Shown here: positions 10,505-21,077 of the stretch, in pieces
Layout of the letters: each line of letters opens with the position of its first letter
Numbering within the stretch: the stretch's first letter is position 1
Assembly: GCA_964058845.1 (NCBI GenBank)
Contig: CAXKVR010000681.1
Span: 1-23,649, forward strand
Source of the DNA: Carex sylvatica
Taxonomy: Eukaryota; Streptophyta; Magnoliopsida; Poales; Cyperaceae
Length of the DNA: 23,649 nucleotides
Direction of reading: 5' to 3'
Translations under genes and position numbers: made by a program
Notes under the pieces: model-generated
What the model was told of the DNA's origin: nothing
The model's database searches: none
The model's input: only the letters and a program-made list of their open reading frames with translations

Positions 10505-11545
10505 ATAAAGCCTAAAATACTGGAAATTAAAATCCTACCGAGACAACTAAAAACAATATTTCAATAAATATCCCGGGACCCGCTGGACACCTGAGATAAA
10601 ACAACATGGATGTGGGTTGAAATGTAAGATAACTTTATGCCTCTGACATCTCCCCGCCAAATTACCAGTACTTGATATTGTTGACCCATAGCATTGTTGA
10701 TTTCCTGTTATGATACCAGTGCATTGAGACAGCAAAGAACACAAAAGAAAATTAGCAAAAAAAACTTAAGACAATAAACAAAAGATTAAAAGCCTTTGTG
10801 GGGAGGACAAATCAATCAGTACCCTCCCATCTGAAATGACACATGTGTTCAACCAAGTCCGCTTTGAACAATTTGGATAAATATTGACGAATCTTTTTCT
10901 GATAAAATTAAGTCGGTCACATGTTAATTACATGTAGTAGATCTCATCCAATACAAAATCCATTAATTCATTAATTAGACAATCTCTGCGATCAAGATCT
11001 AAATCCATTTTTAACGGTGATCATCTAGGCCTAGTTGCTATGGAAATTTGCACAAGCAGCACTCAACATGTGCCTCAATCTGAACCTAAATTTGCAAATT
11101 TTATAAAAATCTAAGATATTCTTGTAAAATTTTGATTCAAATTTGAATGATGAAGACCATGATTTAAAATCCTACTGTCCAAATGAGACTTCTCTATACT
11201 AAGTTATTAATTCATTTTTCTTCATTTAATTAAACTACAAACAGAGAAAAAGTTCAAATTTAAAGAAAACAGTGTCCAAAGAATCAGAAATGTCCTATTT
11301 GATTCATTTAAAAATGAAATAAATCCTCTGATTTATTCTTAACTTCTATTGTTTTCAGTTTAAATTTCATTTAAATTCAGAACATTGAGATGTAAAAATG
11401 GCAGTTAAGTCTGACATCCTTTTCTTACCTACTTCATACTGGTCAAATCAAAATGTTACAGCACATAACCAAACACATGCATGCACACAAACAGATAAAA
11501 GGGAAGATTAAGAAAAGAAATCAATTAAGAAAGTATTGTAAATAC

Positions 11546-11737
11546 CTGGGCAAGCCTCTCCTCACGACGGGCAATCTTGCGATCACAAGAAGCCTTGGAT
11601 TTAGCACGCTTGGCCTCGAACTGGTCGGAAAGTGTCTTTTCATGAGCCTTCTCTGCCTTTGACTTGTCGATGCTCTCCATTAGCACCCTCTTGTTCTTGA
11701 ATGTATTACCCTTGACCTTCATGTACATATCATGGTA
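11546..11737 (-). pseudogene. RPL19: Truncated ribosomal protein L19 (eL19) fragment
   Basis: Sixty-four codons match the C-terminal part of eL19: [18 protein letters not shown], then SDQFEAKRA and [11 protein letters not shown] at the end. eL19 is a cytosolic 60S ribosomal subunit protein. The fragment ends in CCCAG followed by GTATTT, consistent with the donor before the last exon of plant eL19 genes, so it came from genomic DNA rather than a spliced retrocopy. Upstream of YHDM the similarity stops mid-exon: the expected preceding residues are absent and an in-frame TAG follows shortly upstream. No other eL19 exon is seen nearby. Changes at normally invariant basic positions (AHEKT, ASCDRK) also point to decay. 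It is best read as a captured or duplicated gene fragment. Confidence 0.82.
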
Positions 11738-11993
11738 TTTTGTATTATGAATCGAGTTGCTCCCCTACTGAATCAAATTAAATTGTAGGATTTGAGTAGT
11801 AACAAAAAAAATTCTATTTATATAAACCCAAGTTGGTCCAACCATTGAAAAATCCCCTAAATTATTCTCTTCAGATTTGAATCGAAGGCAATATGAATTA
11901 GTATAATTGCATATATTTAACCAATTCCCGTCCAATGTATAATATAAGAGGTTCATCTTAAGATTCGTACCACATTGAAATGAACGACTAATC

Positions 11994-12149
11994 TCAGTCT
12001 CCACAGTCAGGTGCTGCATTGATATGAATTTCCCAACTTTTCTCCGGCGAGGTGGCGGCCTCAGAGACCTTGCCATCGGTTTCCTACACCGTCAGGCCAA
12101 ATGGCCTAAACTCGCCGAGCACTGTCAGCTGCCGTACCTTGATCGACAT
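11994..12149 (-). pseudogene. Broken first-exon-like ORF (MSIKVRQLTV...), family not recognised
   Basis: Downstream of a CT-rich, leader-like minus-strand tract (about 12160-12300), an ATG at 12149 opens a frame beginning MSIKVRQLTVLGEFRPFGL. It is stopped by TAG at 12084-12086. The same frame then continues 29 codons (ETDGKVSEAATSPEKSW...) to TGA at 11994-11996. The composition and leader look like a genuine gene start that has taken a nonsense mutation. I do not recognise the family securely. It lies on the same strand as the L19 fragment, 257 bp upstream of it, and is unrelated to it. It could also be a chance ORF. Confidence 0.3.
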
Positions 12150-12333
12150 TACCAGAATCTGTAGCAAAGAGAGACGCGGGACTGAGAAGATTGTTGTCTA
12201 CCAGAAACCAGAACGACGAGAGAGATATGTCGGAGAGCTCTCAGGGATGGGAGAGAGGGAGAGATGGTTGGGCGCGGATCCTGGATGAGAGGGCGAGAGA
12301 TGCATGGTTAGAGTTTAGTTTTTCTTTGGGGGC

Positions 12334-12395
12334 CTATTCGGCTGAACCGGAATAGAGAAATTGAATGGAATTGAGCCTCTATTCCTGCCGAACAT
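12334..12395. repeat. Small hairpin, MITE-end remnant
   Basis: TATTCGGCTGAACCGGAATA and the downstream CTCTATTCCTGCCGAACA are imperfect inverted copies. The preceding GGGGGCC resembles the terminus of the half-element ending at 22364 (CCGAACAGGGCC). It is probably a collapsed copy of the same MITE family. Confidence 0.4.
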
Positions 12396-12436
12396 ACTCT
12401 ATATTGATCAGATTAGAGACTATGGAATGGATGGAT

Positions 12437-13461
12437 CCGATTTTTTTAATAATAGAAATTAAATAAATAAAATATCGGAATATGATACTGATTTTTTTTT
12501 TTTTTAAATATGAGTAGAACGGGCGGCTTGATCCCGTCCCGATAACCATGCAAGAATCACAATTAACCATCTCAATTAACCAATTAAACGGGACGGGAAG
12601 GGTGGACCCGTCCCGCAAATGAAAAAAAAAAAAAACCGGGATGGGAAGGGTGGACCCGTCCCGCAAATGAAAAAAATCGAAAAAAAAAACGAAATTTTTT
12701 TTTTTTTTAAAATTAAAAAAATTTAAAAAAAAAAATTAATTTACATGTTAAATTTAGAAAATTTCAAATTAATTTAGTATAAAGTCAAGTAGTCAAAAAT
12801 ATAATGAACAATGAACATATTAAAATTTATTAATATTTTTTTGCTTTTTTACTACTTGCTTTATAGTTATTTAGTTCAAAATTTTAAAAATTTGACATAT
12901 AAACACATCACTATGAATAGATCAGTTTCAACAATTAACATTTGTCATTTGAATCATTTCAATATATTTTAAAGTTAAGACTCACTAAAAAAAATTAGTG
13001 AGTTTTTAAGAACAACCAAGTGGCTAGTTCTACTCTTTTTTTTTTGCTATCAAGTCTATGTTCACTTATCATATTTAGTAAAAAAAAAGATTTATTAATA
13101 AATTTTAATATGTTCATTGTGCATTATATTTTTGACTACTTGACTTTATACTTAATTAATTTAAAATTTTCTAAATTTAACATGTAAATTTAATTTATTT
13201 TTTTTCGTTTTTTTTTTCCGTTTTTTTCATTTGCGGGACGGGTCCACTCTTCCCGTCCCGTTTTTTTTTTCTTTTTTTTCGATTTTTTTCATTTGCGGGA
13301 CGGGTCCACCCTTCCCGTCCCGATTTTATGATTAATGGGAGGGATTGATAGTTAATGGGACGGGATCAAGCCGCCCGTTCTACTCATATTTTAAAAAAAA
13401 ATAAAGTCAATATCGTATTCCGATATTTTATTTATTTAATTTTTATTATTAAAAAAATCGG
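12437..13461. mobile_element. Foldback transposon with 10-bp target duplication
   Basis: The element starts CCGATTTTTTTAATAATA and ends in the exact complement of its first 18 bases. It is flanked by identical ATGGATGGAT at 12427-12436 and 13462-13471. Its arms (about 12437-12860 and 13075-13461) are long inverted repeats. They include CGGGACGGG...GGGTGGACCCGTCCCG blocks present twice in each arm, GAACGGGCGGCTTGATCCCG near each end, and long A/T tracts. The spacer holds a small hairpin (CTCACTAA/TTAGTGAG at 12981-13002). The duplication length fits Mutator-like foldbacks (usually 9-10 bp). There is no transposase; open frames inside are inverted-repeat translations. Confidence 0.87.
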
Positions 13462-13471
13462 ATGGATGGAT

Positions 13472-14143
13472 ACTCTTTCAAACTTTTTAATTCCAAGGAA
13501 CCCTGGAATTGGATATTGCGTGGGAATAGGGAATAGAAGGAGACTCTTTTACCCTCATTTATGGTGACGTGGAACATCTTTTTTATTTTTTATTGTTTGT
13601 ATTCATCTTCTTTGCACAGTTACATAGGAGAGAAACAAGTTCTTTCTCCATTTCTTTTCAACCTCTTCTCCGGCGATTCTTCACGAAAATAGCAGATTAA
13701 AGGTTAGGAGAGTAATGTATTCGATTTTATCTTTCAGATGAATCAATCATCTTGAGAAAATTAAGATGAATCTCTTTTCTTCTTGATCTTTGTCCTCTCA
13801 TTTCGAAAATATTTTTTCCTTGTCAGGAAATTTGTTGTTTGAACTATTAAAGTGTTTGTTCAAATTTGTTCTGCGAGTTTACCTTTTGTTTTGCTCAAAA
13901 AAAAAAAAAAAAAATCAAAAGGTAACTATGCACGAATTATTTCTTATGGAATTAATTGTTCGGGCACAAATTGGTGACCTGATTAAAGAAATGCAAAACG
14001 ATAAACCATTTGGAGTAATTACCAAAATCCCAAAACGATAATAAACAAAAATCAAGTGAATTAAGTGAGCTAGGCAAATGTTAGTTTCACATTTAATAAA
14101 AATGATTTTATGTGCCTTCTCTAGTTCTCTTGATAAGTTATAT
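13472..14143. other. Stretch between foldback and hAT element, no gene seen
   Basis: No supported coding region. The part next to 13472 continues the pre-insertion site of the foldback. A CT-rich patch around 13650-13680 and a poly(A) run near 13900 are unremarkable. Confidence 0.5.
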
Positions 14144-14151
14144 ATGTGCAT

Positions 14152-14718
14152 TAGAGGAGTGCTCTCGGACCGGGTTCGGGCGGACCGGGCGTACCCGGGG
14201 TCGGGTATGGGTTTGGGTCGGGTACGGGTAAGTCGGGTATACGGGTATCTCGGATCGGGTATACTCGGGTATATTTTTCAAAATCCGTACCCGACCCGAG
14301 TTATATCCGTGCCCGTGGTACCCGGCACGGGTAGGGCGATCCGGGTCGGGTACCCGTTTTTTTTTTTTTTTTTTTTCCTTTTTTTTTTTCTGATTTTCTG
14401 TTTTTGTTTTTGTTTTTGTTTTTTTCTGTTTTTTTAGGCGGCAAATTCGAAATTTCAAAAAAATTTGAATTTTTTTGAATTTTTTAACGGGTTTGGGTAC
14501 GGGTTCGAGGTCGGGTACGGATCCGGGTCGGGTCGGGCGTAAATCGGACCGGGTTTGCTCGGGTTTTGAACCAAATAACCGTACTCTACCCGTTTTTTAC
14601 CCGTACCCGTGTACTCGTTTACCCGACCCATACCCGGGCTCGGGCACGGGTAACCCGGGTACCGGGCACGGACGGGTACGGGTCGGGTCCGCCCCCATCG
14701 GATATTTGCAATCCTCTA
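14152..14718. mobile_element. Non-autonomous hAT-type element filled with GGGTAC/GGGTC repeats
   Basis: Identical 8-bp ATGTGCAT flanks (14144-14151 and 14719-14726) bracket inverted ends TAGAGGAGTGC and, on the minus strand, TAGAGGATTGC. An 8-bp duplication with TAG-starting ends is the hAT signature. The 567-bp interior is degenerate GGGTAC/GGGTC on one strand, switching to its complement several times, so it folds. The centre (14356-14480) is T-rich. Several open frames here have Gly/Arg/Tyr/Pro-rich translations caused only by the repeats. Confidence 0.87.
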
Positions 14719-14740
14719 ATGTGCATCATCCAAGAACCAG

Positions 14741-14820
14741 GTTGTACCAGTATTGTATAAGTCAAGAAATTGGTCATGCGTACCAGTGACTGTACCATCA
14801 TCCAGAAACTTGTACCAGTG
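14741..14820. repeat. Three spaced GTACCAGT words
   Basis: GTACCAGT occurs near 14744, 14780 and 14812, each in a slightly different context, just outside the hAT element and next to the presumed LTR border. It may be a decayed tandem repeat. Confidence 0.35.
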
Positions 14821-15333
14821 GCCGTACTGACAGTTTAGAACTCTTACCGACACACTGGGTAAAAACATGATTAAAATGTGTCGCGACTCTTACAATTAAA
14901 TTAACTAATGTATTTATTATATTTCGAAATTTCAAAACATGATTAAAATGTTAAACCGATATTTACGCTTAAATAAAAATTTAATTAAATTAATGATCGT
15001 TCTTATTTTTATCAGACTGATTAAACCGATTCAAAATTTTTGAAATATAAACGAATTATGAGATTTTGCCTATTAAAATTTCAAGATTTGAAAATAAAAT
15101 AAAGTATAGAACCTATAAGGATTTTATAATTACCCGCGAAATCGTAAATCAAAAATTCGTTACAGGTCGTGAAATTTAGAAAATAAAATAAAGCAAATTA
15201 AATCGATTCATGTAAATAAATTAATAATATTGACATCTAATTAAGGATATAAAAATATGAAATTTTCGTGCACGTAGTATTATAAAATTTTATAAAACAC
15301 GTTTATTTATGAATTATAGAAGTATAATCAAAT

Positions 15334-15352
15334 TATATATATATATATATAT
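15334..15352. repeat. AT dinucleotide microsatellite
   Basis: A run of alternating A and T inside the presumed LTR. Confidence 0.8.
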
Positions 15353-16324
15353 AATTATATAAAATTCATATCGAATTATTTGAATCCCAAGTTGAAAATA
15401 TAACATTCTGAGTATTCGTACGAATGTAATTATAGAATCTTACGAAACTTCGAATTTAGGTTTTATAAACAAAACGGACTATTGATCAATTAATTGAGAC
15501 ATATTGGAATTTCAGAAATTTGTAAACTCTTGATCAAAGATTTAGCACGAATCTCAAAGCACTCATTTGGTTCCTATTAAGTTCTGTTTGAGAGAACTTC
15601 GGCCTTAAGCAAAATGAAATGTAAAATTCGGGTCCGTATCAAATGAAGAATGGAAATTTATCAAGTTTAATTTTGAGTTCGGGTCCGCCACGAATTCCTA
15701 AGCCGTTCAATTATTTTAAACCATTGATATTTAACCTTGCACAAATCTTGATGTGGGTTACCTCTTTTAAAACCGCTTCCCCATCTCTCTCTGTTTCCCG
15801 TCTCTCCCGTGCTCTCCTTGCTCTCTCTTTGTCCCTGCGCTCCAACCCTACTCGGCTCTAATGGAGAAGAGAGGGAGAGGAATCCCCGCCCGTTTTTGCT
15901 TGCTCCTTGGTCTTCGCTGTCCCTTCGGTTGTCAGACAGTGGGTGAGGCGATGGCTTTTCTTTCACCTGCTCGGTACTTAGAGGCCGTGTGTGGTACGCC
16001 TTATGAATTGTTTGAGTTTAAGGGTCATTTGTGCATAATTTAGGCCCTTATGAAAATTAATATTAAGTGGGGTCTGTTTTGTAAGTATGCATGTATTTGC
16101 ATTGGGACCCTTGAAAAATTGAATAATTAAGAAAGGCCTTTTTGGGCCTTTGGTTGCTGCTGGTCTGAAATCAATTTATTAATAAATTGAGGAGAGTTTG
16201 GACTTTCTTTATAGGCCTATGCAGAAACTAAAACACCTCACATATTAAATAAAATAAAATTTTAATAAACAAGTTTTAATTAAAATTTTTAAACTTTTCA
16301 AAACTTTTATAAAAAAACTTCGTT

Positions 16325-16446
16325 GCTAATTAATATATAACAATTAATTAGCAATAAAAATTATTAATTTATACTTGGATTCGAAGCTAATTAATAAATA
16401 GCAATTAATTAGCAATGAAAATTATTAATTTATACTTGGATTCGAA
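16325..16446. repeat. Two-copy 61-bp tandem duplication
   Basis: The unit beginning GCTAATTAAT and ending ATACTTGGATTCGAA occurs at 16325-16385 and 16386-16446 with only a few differences. It lies inside the presumed LTR, so it is a later local duplication or a feature of the LTR family. Confidence 0.88.
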
Positions 16447-18822
16447 ACGACGACTTAAACGTAAAATTAAATTAGTTATAAAATAACGAATTGTGCGACT
16501 TAGAAATAATTAATTAGGAACACGTAAATTAGTAAAAAGTTTCGTTTCTAAAATTTATAACCGAATTACGCATCTAAAATATAAAACAACTAAAATCTAT
16601 TGAACTAAAAATACGAAATTTATAATAAATAAATAATTAGTATATTTTATTAAAATATTGGATTTAGGGATTTTAAATCAGAAATTAGCTTTCGAAACTT
16701 CATAGCGAATGACTAAAATTATTTGAGTTTAAGTAAAACACGTTTAATTTACCGTCACTCATGAATAGATATTTTTGCGAATATTTTGACATTAGAAAAT
16801 TTATAAGCAATATATCTTCAAATTAAATTATTGAAACTATAAATTAGTTTAGATTAAAATTTGATTAATTAAGATAAAAATGAATGATCAATATCTGACA
16901 AAATTATAAATTAAGATTAATGCTAAGCTCGAGGGCATGAAAATAAATAATCAATACCTGACTAACTGGTTCAGTCAGACTGACTGAATCGATAATTTTT
17001 ATAAAAATTGAATTAATCAAGAATTCGACTTAAACACAATAATTGGGGCAAGGGTTAGTTTAAGTTAGCGTAGATTTTAATTAGTTGTAATTACGTAATT
17101 TCAGATCAGCAGATCTCGTACGAGTCCGATCATTGGGCTGATCCGACTAACCCACAGTTCGGAGCATATGTGGAGCCCGCTGATTTCGCTAAGGGTTAGC
17201 CACAGAGACTCCAGCCCTACATGTGTGGGATATCTGAATTATTCTTTTCGTGGGTGTACTCTTACCAGTCGATCCATCTGACCTGACATCTGCACTTTAT
17301 TTTTAAGTAGATGCATTAAAACTATAGAGCATGTTTATCCTTTCTGCACTATAGGTAGAATTGCATAATCCCTGAAAAACTCAAATTTACTGTATCTTAG
17401 GAGTATAGTAATTAAATAATATTATATATATAAATTATTATAATATTAGGTTATTAGTTGTCTTCTTCTCGTAGAGGACAATATATTATTATTTTACGTG
17501 CATATGCATGCATTGGTGAGAGCTGAGCAGGGCCGAGTGACTTCGTTTCGTCTCAGTGTCACTTGGCATGGGACGGCCTGACAGCCACTGAGCTGAGTGT
17601 CACTTGATTCTCAGATGGCCTTAAGATTTATATTATATGTATAAACTTTGATTATGTATCATTTTCGATCATTTTACTATTTGACGTGAGCAGTTCCGAT
17701 CTCGAGTTCTGTGGCACGGTACGATTCGGGAATTTATTTCTTCCCTACATTAGGAGCTACTTTGCCTAGAACAGAAGTTTCCAAGGCCCAATGCGGACCT
17801 TGAGGAATGAAGTGCAAGTGCATAAGGTCGATGAGCCTTGATGCACGGGGCCGGATGCGAGCCCCTAGTCCTATTGGTCTGGCCGGACGGTAGAGTTCTC
17901 TCCTGCTCATGAGGGAAGAGATTAATTATTTTACGACTTGCATTGTATGATTTCTCCTATTGGATATGTTTGGGTGATGAATCGTTAGGCGAGATGACAC
18001 ACTGGCTTTTGATATACCCATCGGCTAGCGTGCTTATAACTTGTGGGCAATGCTCGATGTCACTAGGCAACGTGTATCATTGCGCCTATGATCGCAGTCC
18101 TTGGATTATATTATTTGGATCTTTGATCCTATTGGCACGGCACGGGATGATATACTTGACCGTATTATTATTATTATCATTATTATATTTTGGGCACACA
18201 GTGCGAGGAGTACTGAATTTCGACTTGATATCTATCCGATATTATATTTTGATTTTATTTTGAGTTATTCTGCATGTTGGCATAATAGAATAATCGCATC
18301 ATGACATTATTAAAAAATATTATAAATTTTATTAGATATTAATATAGGTTCACACATATGCATATTTTAGAGTTTATTCATTTTATAATTAAAAAGTGCT
18401 TTGACCGTAGAGAATCCCTGAGGGGATAATTCTGGGTCACATACTGGGCAATTCGTCGCTCACTCACAAGTTGTTTTGTGGGTTTTAGGTACAGGTTCTG
18501 GCGGTCCGCAGCAGGAGATGTCAGGAGCTGTCCCCGAGGGCTACACCACTTGACTTAGTTAAAGTTAGGCTTTTGATTAGGTTTACGAGTCCCGTATTTC
18601 CTGTGTTATATATACGGGCTCGATAGATTATATATCCCCTTCTATAGTTGGTGTTATTTGGATCCGAGACGGATCGAATTATATGATATGTATGTGTATG
18701 TTTATTTATCTGCTATGTGACTGATGCTTGATATTTATATTATTATGCTTCCGCTGCTGTTTAATTTATTATTTATGATTAGCTTTGCGTGCTTAATGAT
18801 TAACTAAGTACGAGGCGAGGTT

Positions 18823-18864
18823 GATCACACCTTAAATCCAGTATTTCTGATTTGAGGTGTGACC
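18823..18864. repeat. Inverted repeat at the presumed right LTR border
   Basis: GATCACACCTTAAATC (18823-18838) pairs with GATTTGAGGTGTGACC (18849-18864) with two mismatched or wobble positions. It resembles the terminal hairpin of LTRs ending in GGTGTGAC. Confidence 0.7.
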
Positions 18865-19235
18865 GTATTGATAAGAAAGGGGTAATAATAGCATTATTTG
18901 TGTCATGCTCTCTTGTTTAACCATATAAGTTCAATGAAGAAAGATGATTACAATATTCTCTTTCTCAGTATTTCTGAGCAATCAGTAAGACGCTCTTTTA
19001 TAGTTCAATCAAATGGATATTTATTTATTACAATCTTCAAATACTGTGTGAACATATAGTTTAGAGCATCTCCATGCAATTGGAATGCAATTGCAAATAG
19101 AAAATAACTGTCAAATGGAATAAACTTCAAACATAATATCAAATTCTCTACATCCATGCAATTGCATTTATACCACATCAGCGAAATTTTTATTAATTTT
19201 TTTTTTTCTGTTAACTGATTTATAAATTCAAAATA

Positions 19236-19373
19236 CGATCGCTCTCTCTGTTCCTTCTCACGATACCCTCTATTTTTTTGACATCCTGACCCCATCTCCA
19301 CGACACCCTCTCTCTCTCCCCTCTCCACTATACCCTCTCCCTCTCCCCCTCCTCTCCCTCTCTCTCTTTCTTT
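19236..19373. repeat. CT-rich region with decayed CCACGACACCCTCT minisatellite
   Basis: Variants CACGATACCCTCT, CACGACACCCTCT and CACTATACCCTCT recur at spacings of about 25-50 bp, merging into a plain CT tract. It lies close to the left end of the large TIR element. Confidence 0.6.
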
Positions 19374-19399
19374 AAAAAAAAATTCATGACAGGTACTGC

Positions 19400-19848
19400 C
19401 ATATATTCATAAACACTAAAACCAGAATAATACACAGTTGCGCCAATCCTTACCAGTATCCTCTGAATTCATCTTCTTTTGCAAAATCAAGAAAAAAAAA
19501 TTTAGAAAAAAAGAAAATCAACAAAAGACTGTAGTCTGTATCAAATATTCTGGAGCTAATAAAAGTACATCAAGTCAAAACCAACCAAGAAGTTAAATCA
19601 AATAAAAAAAATTGATCCATATGAACACTCGGTCTTCAGCTGATGCGTAACTGCACTCGATCTTCAGCTGTGCTACTGCCACACCGACACAGTTAGTGCA
19701 TTACTTAGCACTGAGGTCACCTACGCATTGTGACATGGCCTAAAATATGGATTAAAGTATTAGATAAACTAGAGCATATGTTCATAAACACTAAAATCAG
19801 AATAATACACAGTAGAGGATCCTTACCAGTATCCTCTGAATTCACCTT
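19400..19848. repeat. 74-bp direct repeat, copies 375 bp apart
   Basis: The copies are 19400-19473 and 19775-19848. Both contain TTCATAAACACTAAAA, AATAATACACAGT and CTTACCAGTATCCTCTGAAT. On the minus strand each holds AATTCAGAGGATACTGGTAAGGA, shortened here to the donor-like ACTG|GTAAGG, so a duplicated exon end is possible. I could not assign the exon to a family. Confidence 0.7.
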
Positions 19849-20669
19849 ACAAGCTACAAATCCAGCAACTAAAAAAACTCATCAGACATTGACTGGTCAA
19901 AGGCCACAGTGATGAAACCAGTATGGCCATTTACAACTTATTGTGTGCCTTATCAATGTCTGGTATGACACACAATTCATCTCCAAAGCCCTGAATCAAA
20001 GTATGAAAGACACTTAATAGCTTTCCGAGCAGATCTGATTTGATACAATCACACTACTCAGATACTTACCAAAGTTTCAGATTAAACTATAAATAGAACA
20101 TATTTTCCAAAATAATAGATTCAAAATAGAAAATAAAGATAAGAATAACGAATCACAAATTCGCAACAAAATTTTCCCACAGTTGTGAACACAAAAAATA
20201 ATAACACATCCATCATTATTGACAAAATTAATCGGATTATCTGAGAAATTAGCTATCAAGTACGAAATACAGATTTCAAGATACACGAGCATGAGCATAT
20301 TTGAGTTGATCAATTACAGGTAAACTAGAGCATAAATATGACATTCTGCAATTGATCTCAGCAACACATAATTGCTGATGGATCGATCTATATATAATAG
20401 GTAGGGCCAGCATGCAGTGTTGGTAAAAGTACAAAAATTAGACACTGCAACTTCTGAATTTGACTGATTGAAACTATATCCCTATAAAAGGTCCTCGTTG
20501 GTAAGGTTGAAGACAATGATATCCATTTTGTCCCATACTTCCACTATATCCTCAAACAGAGATTTCTATTGTTAAACAGAAGGAATAATTTTTAAAAGAA
20601 GTAAGCCAAATTAACCCAAAAAAAAATATCTACTACACCACATTTTATGGAAAACAAACTAATACATAC

Positions 20670-21077
20670 CTCAGCCATTTGCTTATGACCACATAGCACT
20701 ACTCCGGTAGACGAACGATTCAAAGCCGGCTTAGTTATCAAAAAAGCATTCTGATAGATTTCAAGAAATAACATATTTAAAGCTAACAAAAAGAACTCCA
20801 TATTCTTTTTTCATTATAGGTTGTGTAAATTTCTTTAAGCACCTTTTAGTATGAGTTTATTTGGAGCATATAGATAAAACATATTCAGTCAGGTAATATT
20901 TGATCAAAGGCAACTACTATTAATAAATTTTGACATAAAAATGAAAAGAAAGCAGATTTAGTGGATCACTGGATTCCGTACCTGTACATAGCCTGTCTCG
21001 CCTATCCATGAATTATCAGGTTGGAACAAAACTGGTACTACTGTTACACCACTAGACTCTCAAGTTTCAAACCGATC
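20670..21077 (-). pseudogene. pKIWI502-like (ferredoxin-NADP-reductase-like) gene fragment, two exons
   Basis: Exon one, 21077-20982 (after TTTTCAG, before GTACGG), reads DRFET*ESSGVTVVPVLFQP and on to GETGYVQ. Exon two, 20750-20670 (after TATCAG, before GTATGT), reads NAFLITKPALNRSSTGVVLC followed by GHKQMAE. Together they match the NAD(P)-binding C-terminal half of the plant pKIWI502 fruit-protein family, which belongs to the FNR-like oxidoreductases. The LCGHKQM stretch corresponds to the conserved C-G motif near the family's C-terminus. Both exons are in phase 0 and join as GYVQ-NAF, as expected. TGA at 21060-21062 replaces a conserved Trp (family W-E-S-S-G), so the copy is broken. Upstream FAD-binding exons and the final exon are absent. 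Family recognition is from memory of its motifs. Confidence 0.75.

Larger units (their letters stand above)
14827..18862 (+). mobile_element. Probable long solo LTR of a Ty3-type (Del/Tekay-like) retrotransposon
   Basis: About 4 kb with no gag-pol and no plausible protein, but with features I associate with long plant Del/Tekay LTRs. These are a CT-rich tract around 15780-15860, G+C-rich islands amid AT-rich DNA (17100-17230, 17500-17620, 17750-17930), a TTTTAGGTACAGG-like stretch near 18483-18497, and a terminal GAGGTGTGAC motif within a hairpin. No primer-binding site follows the right border, so a solo LTR left by recombination is likely. The borders are uncertain. CCGTA on both sides (14822-14826 and 18863-18867) is a candidate 5-bp target duplication, but the ends are not clean TG...CA. 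TGTCGCGAC at 14879 is an alternative left end. Clade assignment is from memory of such LTRs, not a search. Confidence 0.55.

Noticed and set aside
10590..10700. Minus-strand exon-like reading EINNAMGQQYQVLVIW with weak AG and GT boundaries
   Set aside because: The acceptor is poor, I do not recognise the family and no partner exon is visible, so it is not listed as a feature. A translated search would settle it.
11765..12076. A 103-residue frame beginning MARSLRPPPRRRKVGKF
   Set aside because: It overlaps the MSIKV frame out of phase and runs into intron-like AT-rich DNA with no recognisable motif.
12379..12666. A minus-strand frame with DGSTLPIPV repeated
   Set aside because: The repetition is the duplicated GGGACGGGAAGGGTGGACC block of the foldback arm, not a protein repeat.
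14138..14801. Several 60-119-residue open frames on both strands with Gly, Arg, Tyr and Pro-rich content
   Set aside because: They are translations of the GGGTAC/GGGTC repeat of the hAT-type element in different frames, with no signal peptide or family motif.
15643..16043. Open frames in the CT-rich part of the presumed LTR
   Set aside because: They overlap on opposite strands, lack homology I recognise and sit inside non-coding LTR-like sequence.
17943..18263. A 106-residue hydrophobic open frame with possible membrane segments
   Set aside because: It lies within the LTR-like region; its hydrophobicity comes from a TTA/ATT-rich stretch, and there is no family resemblance.
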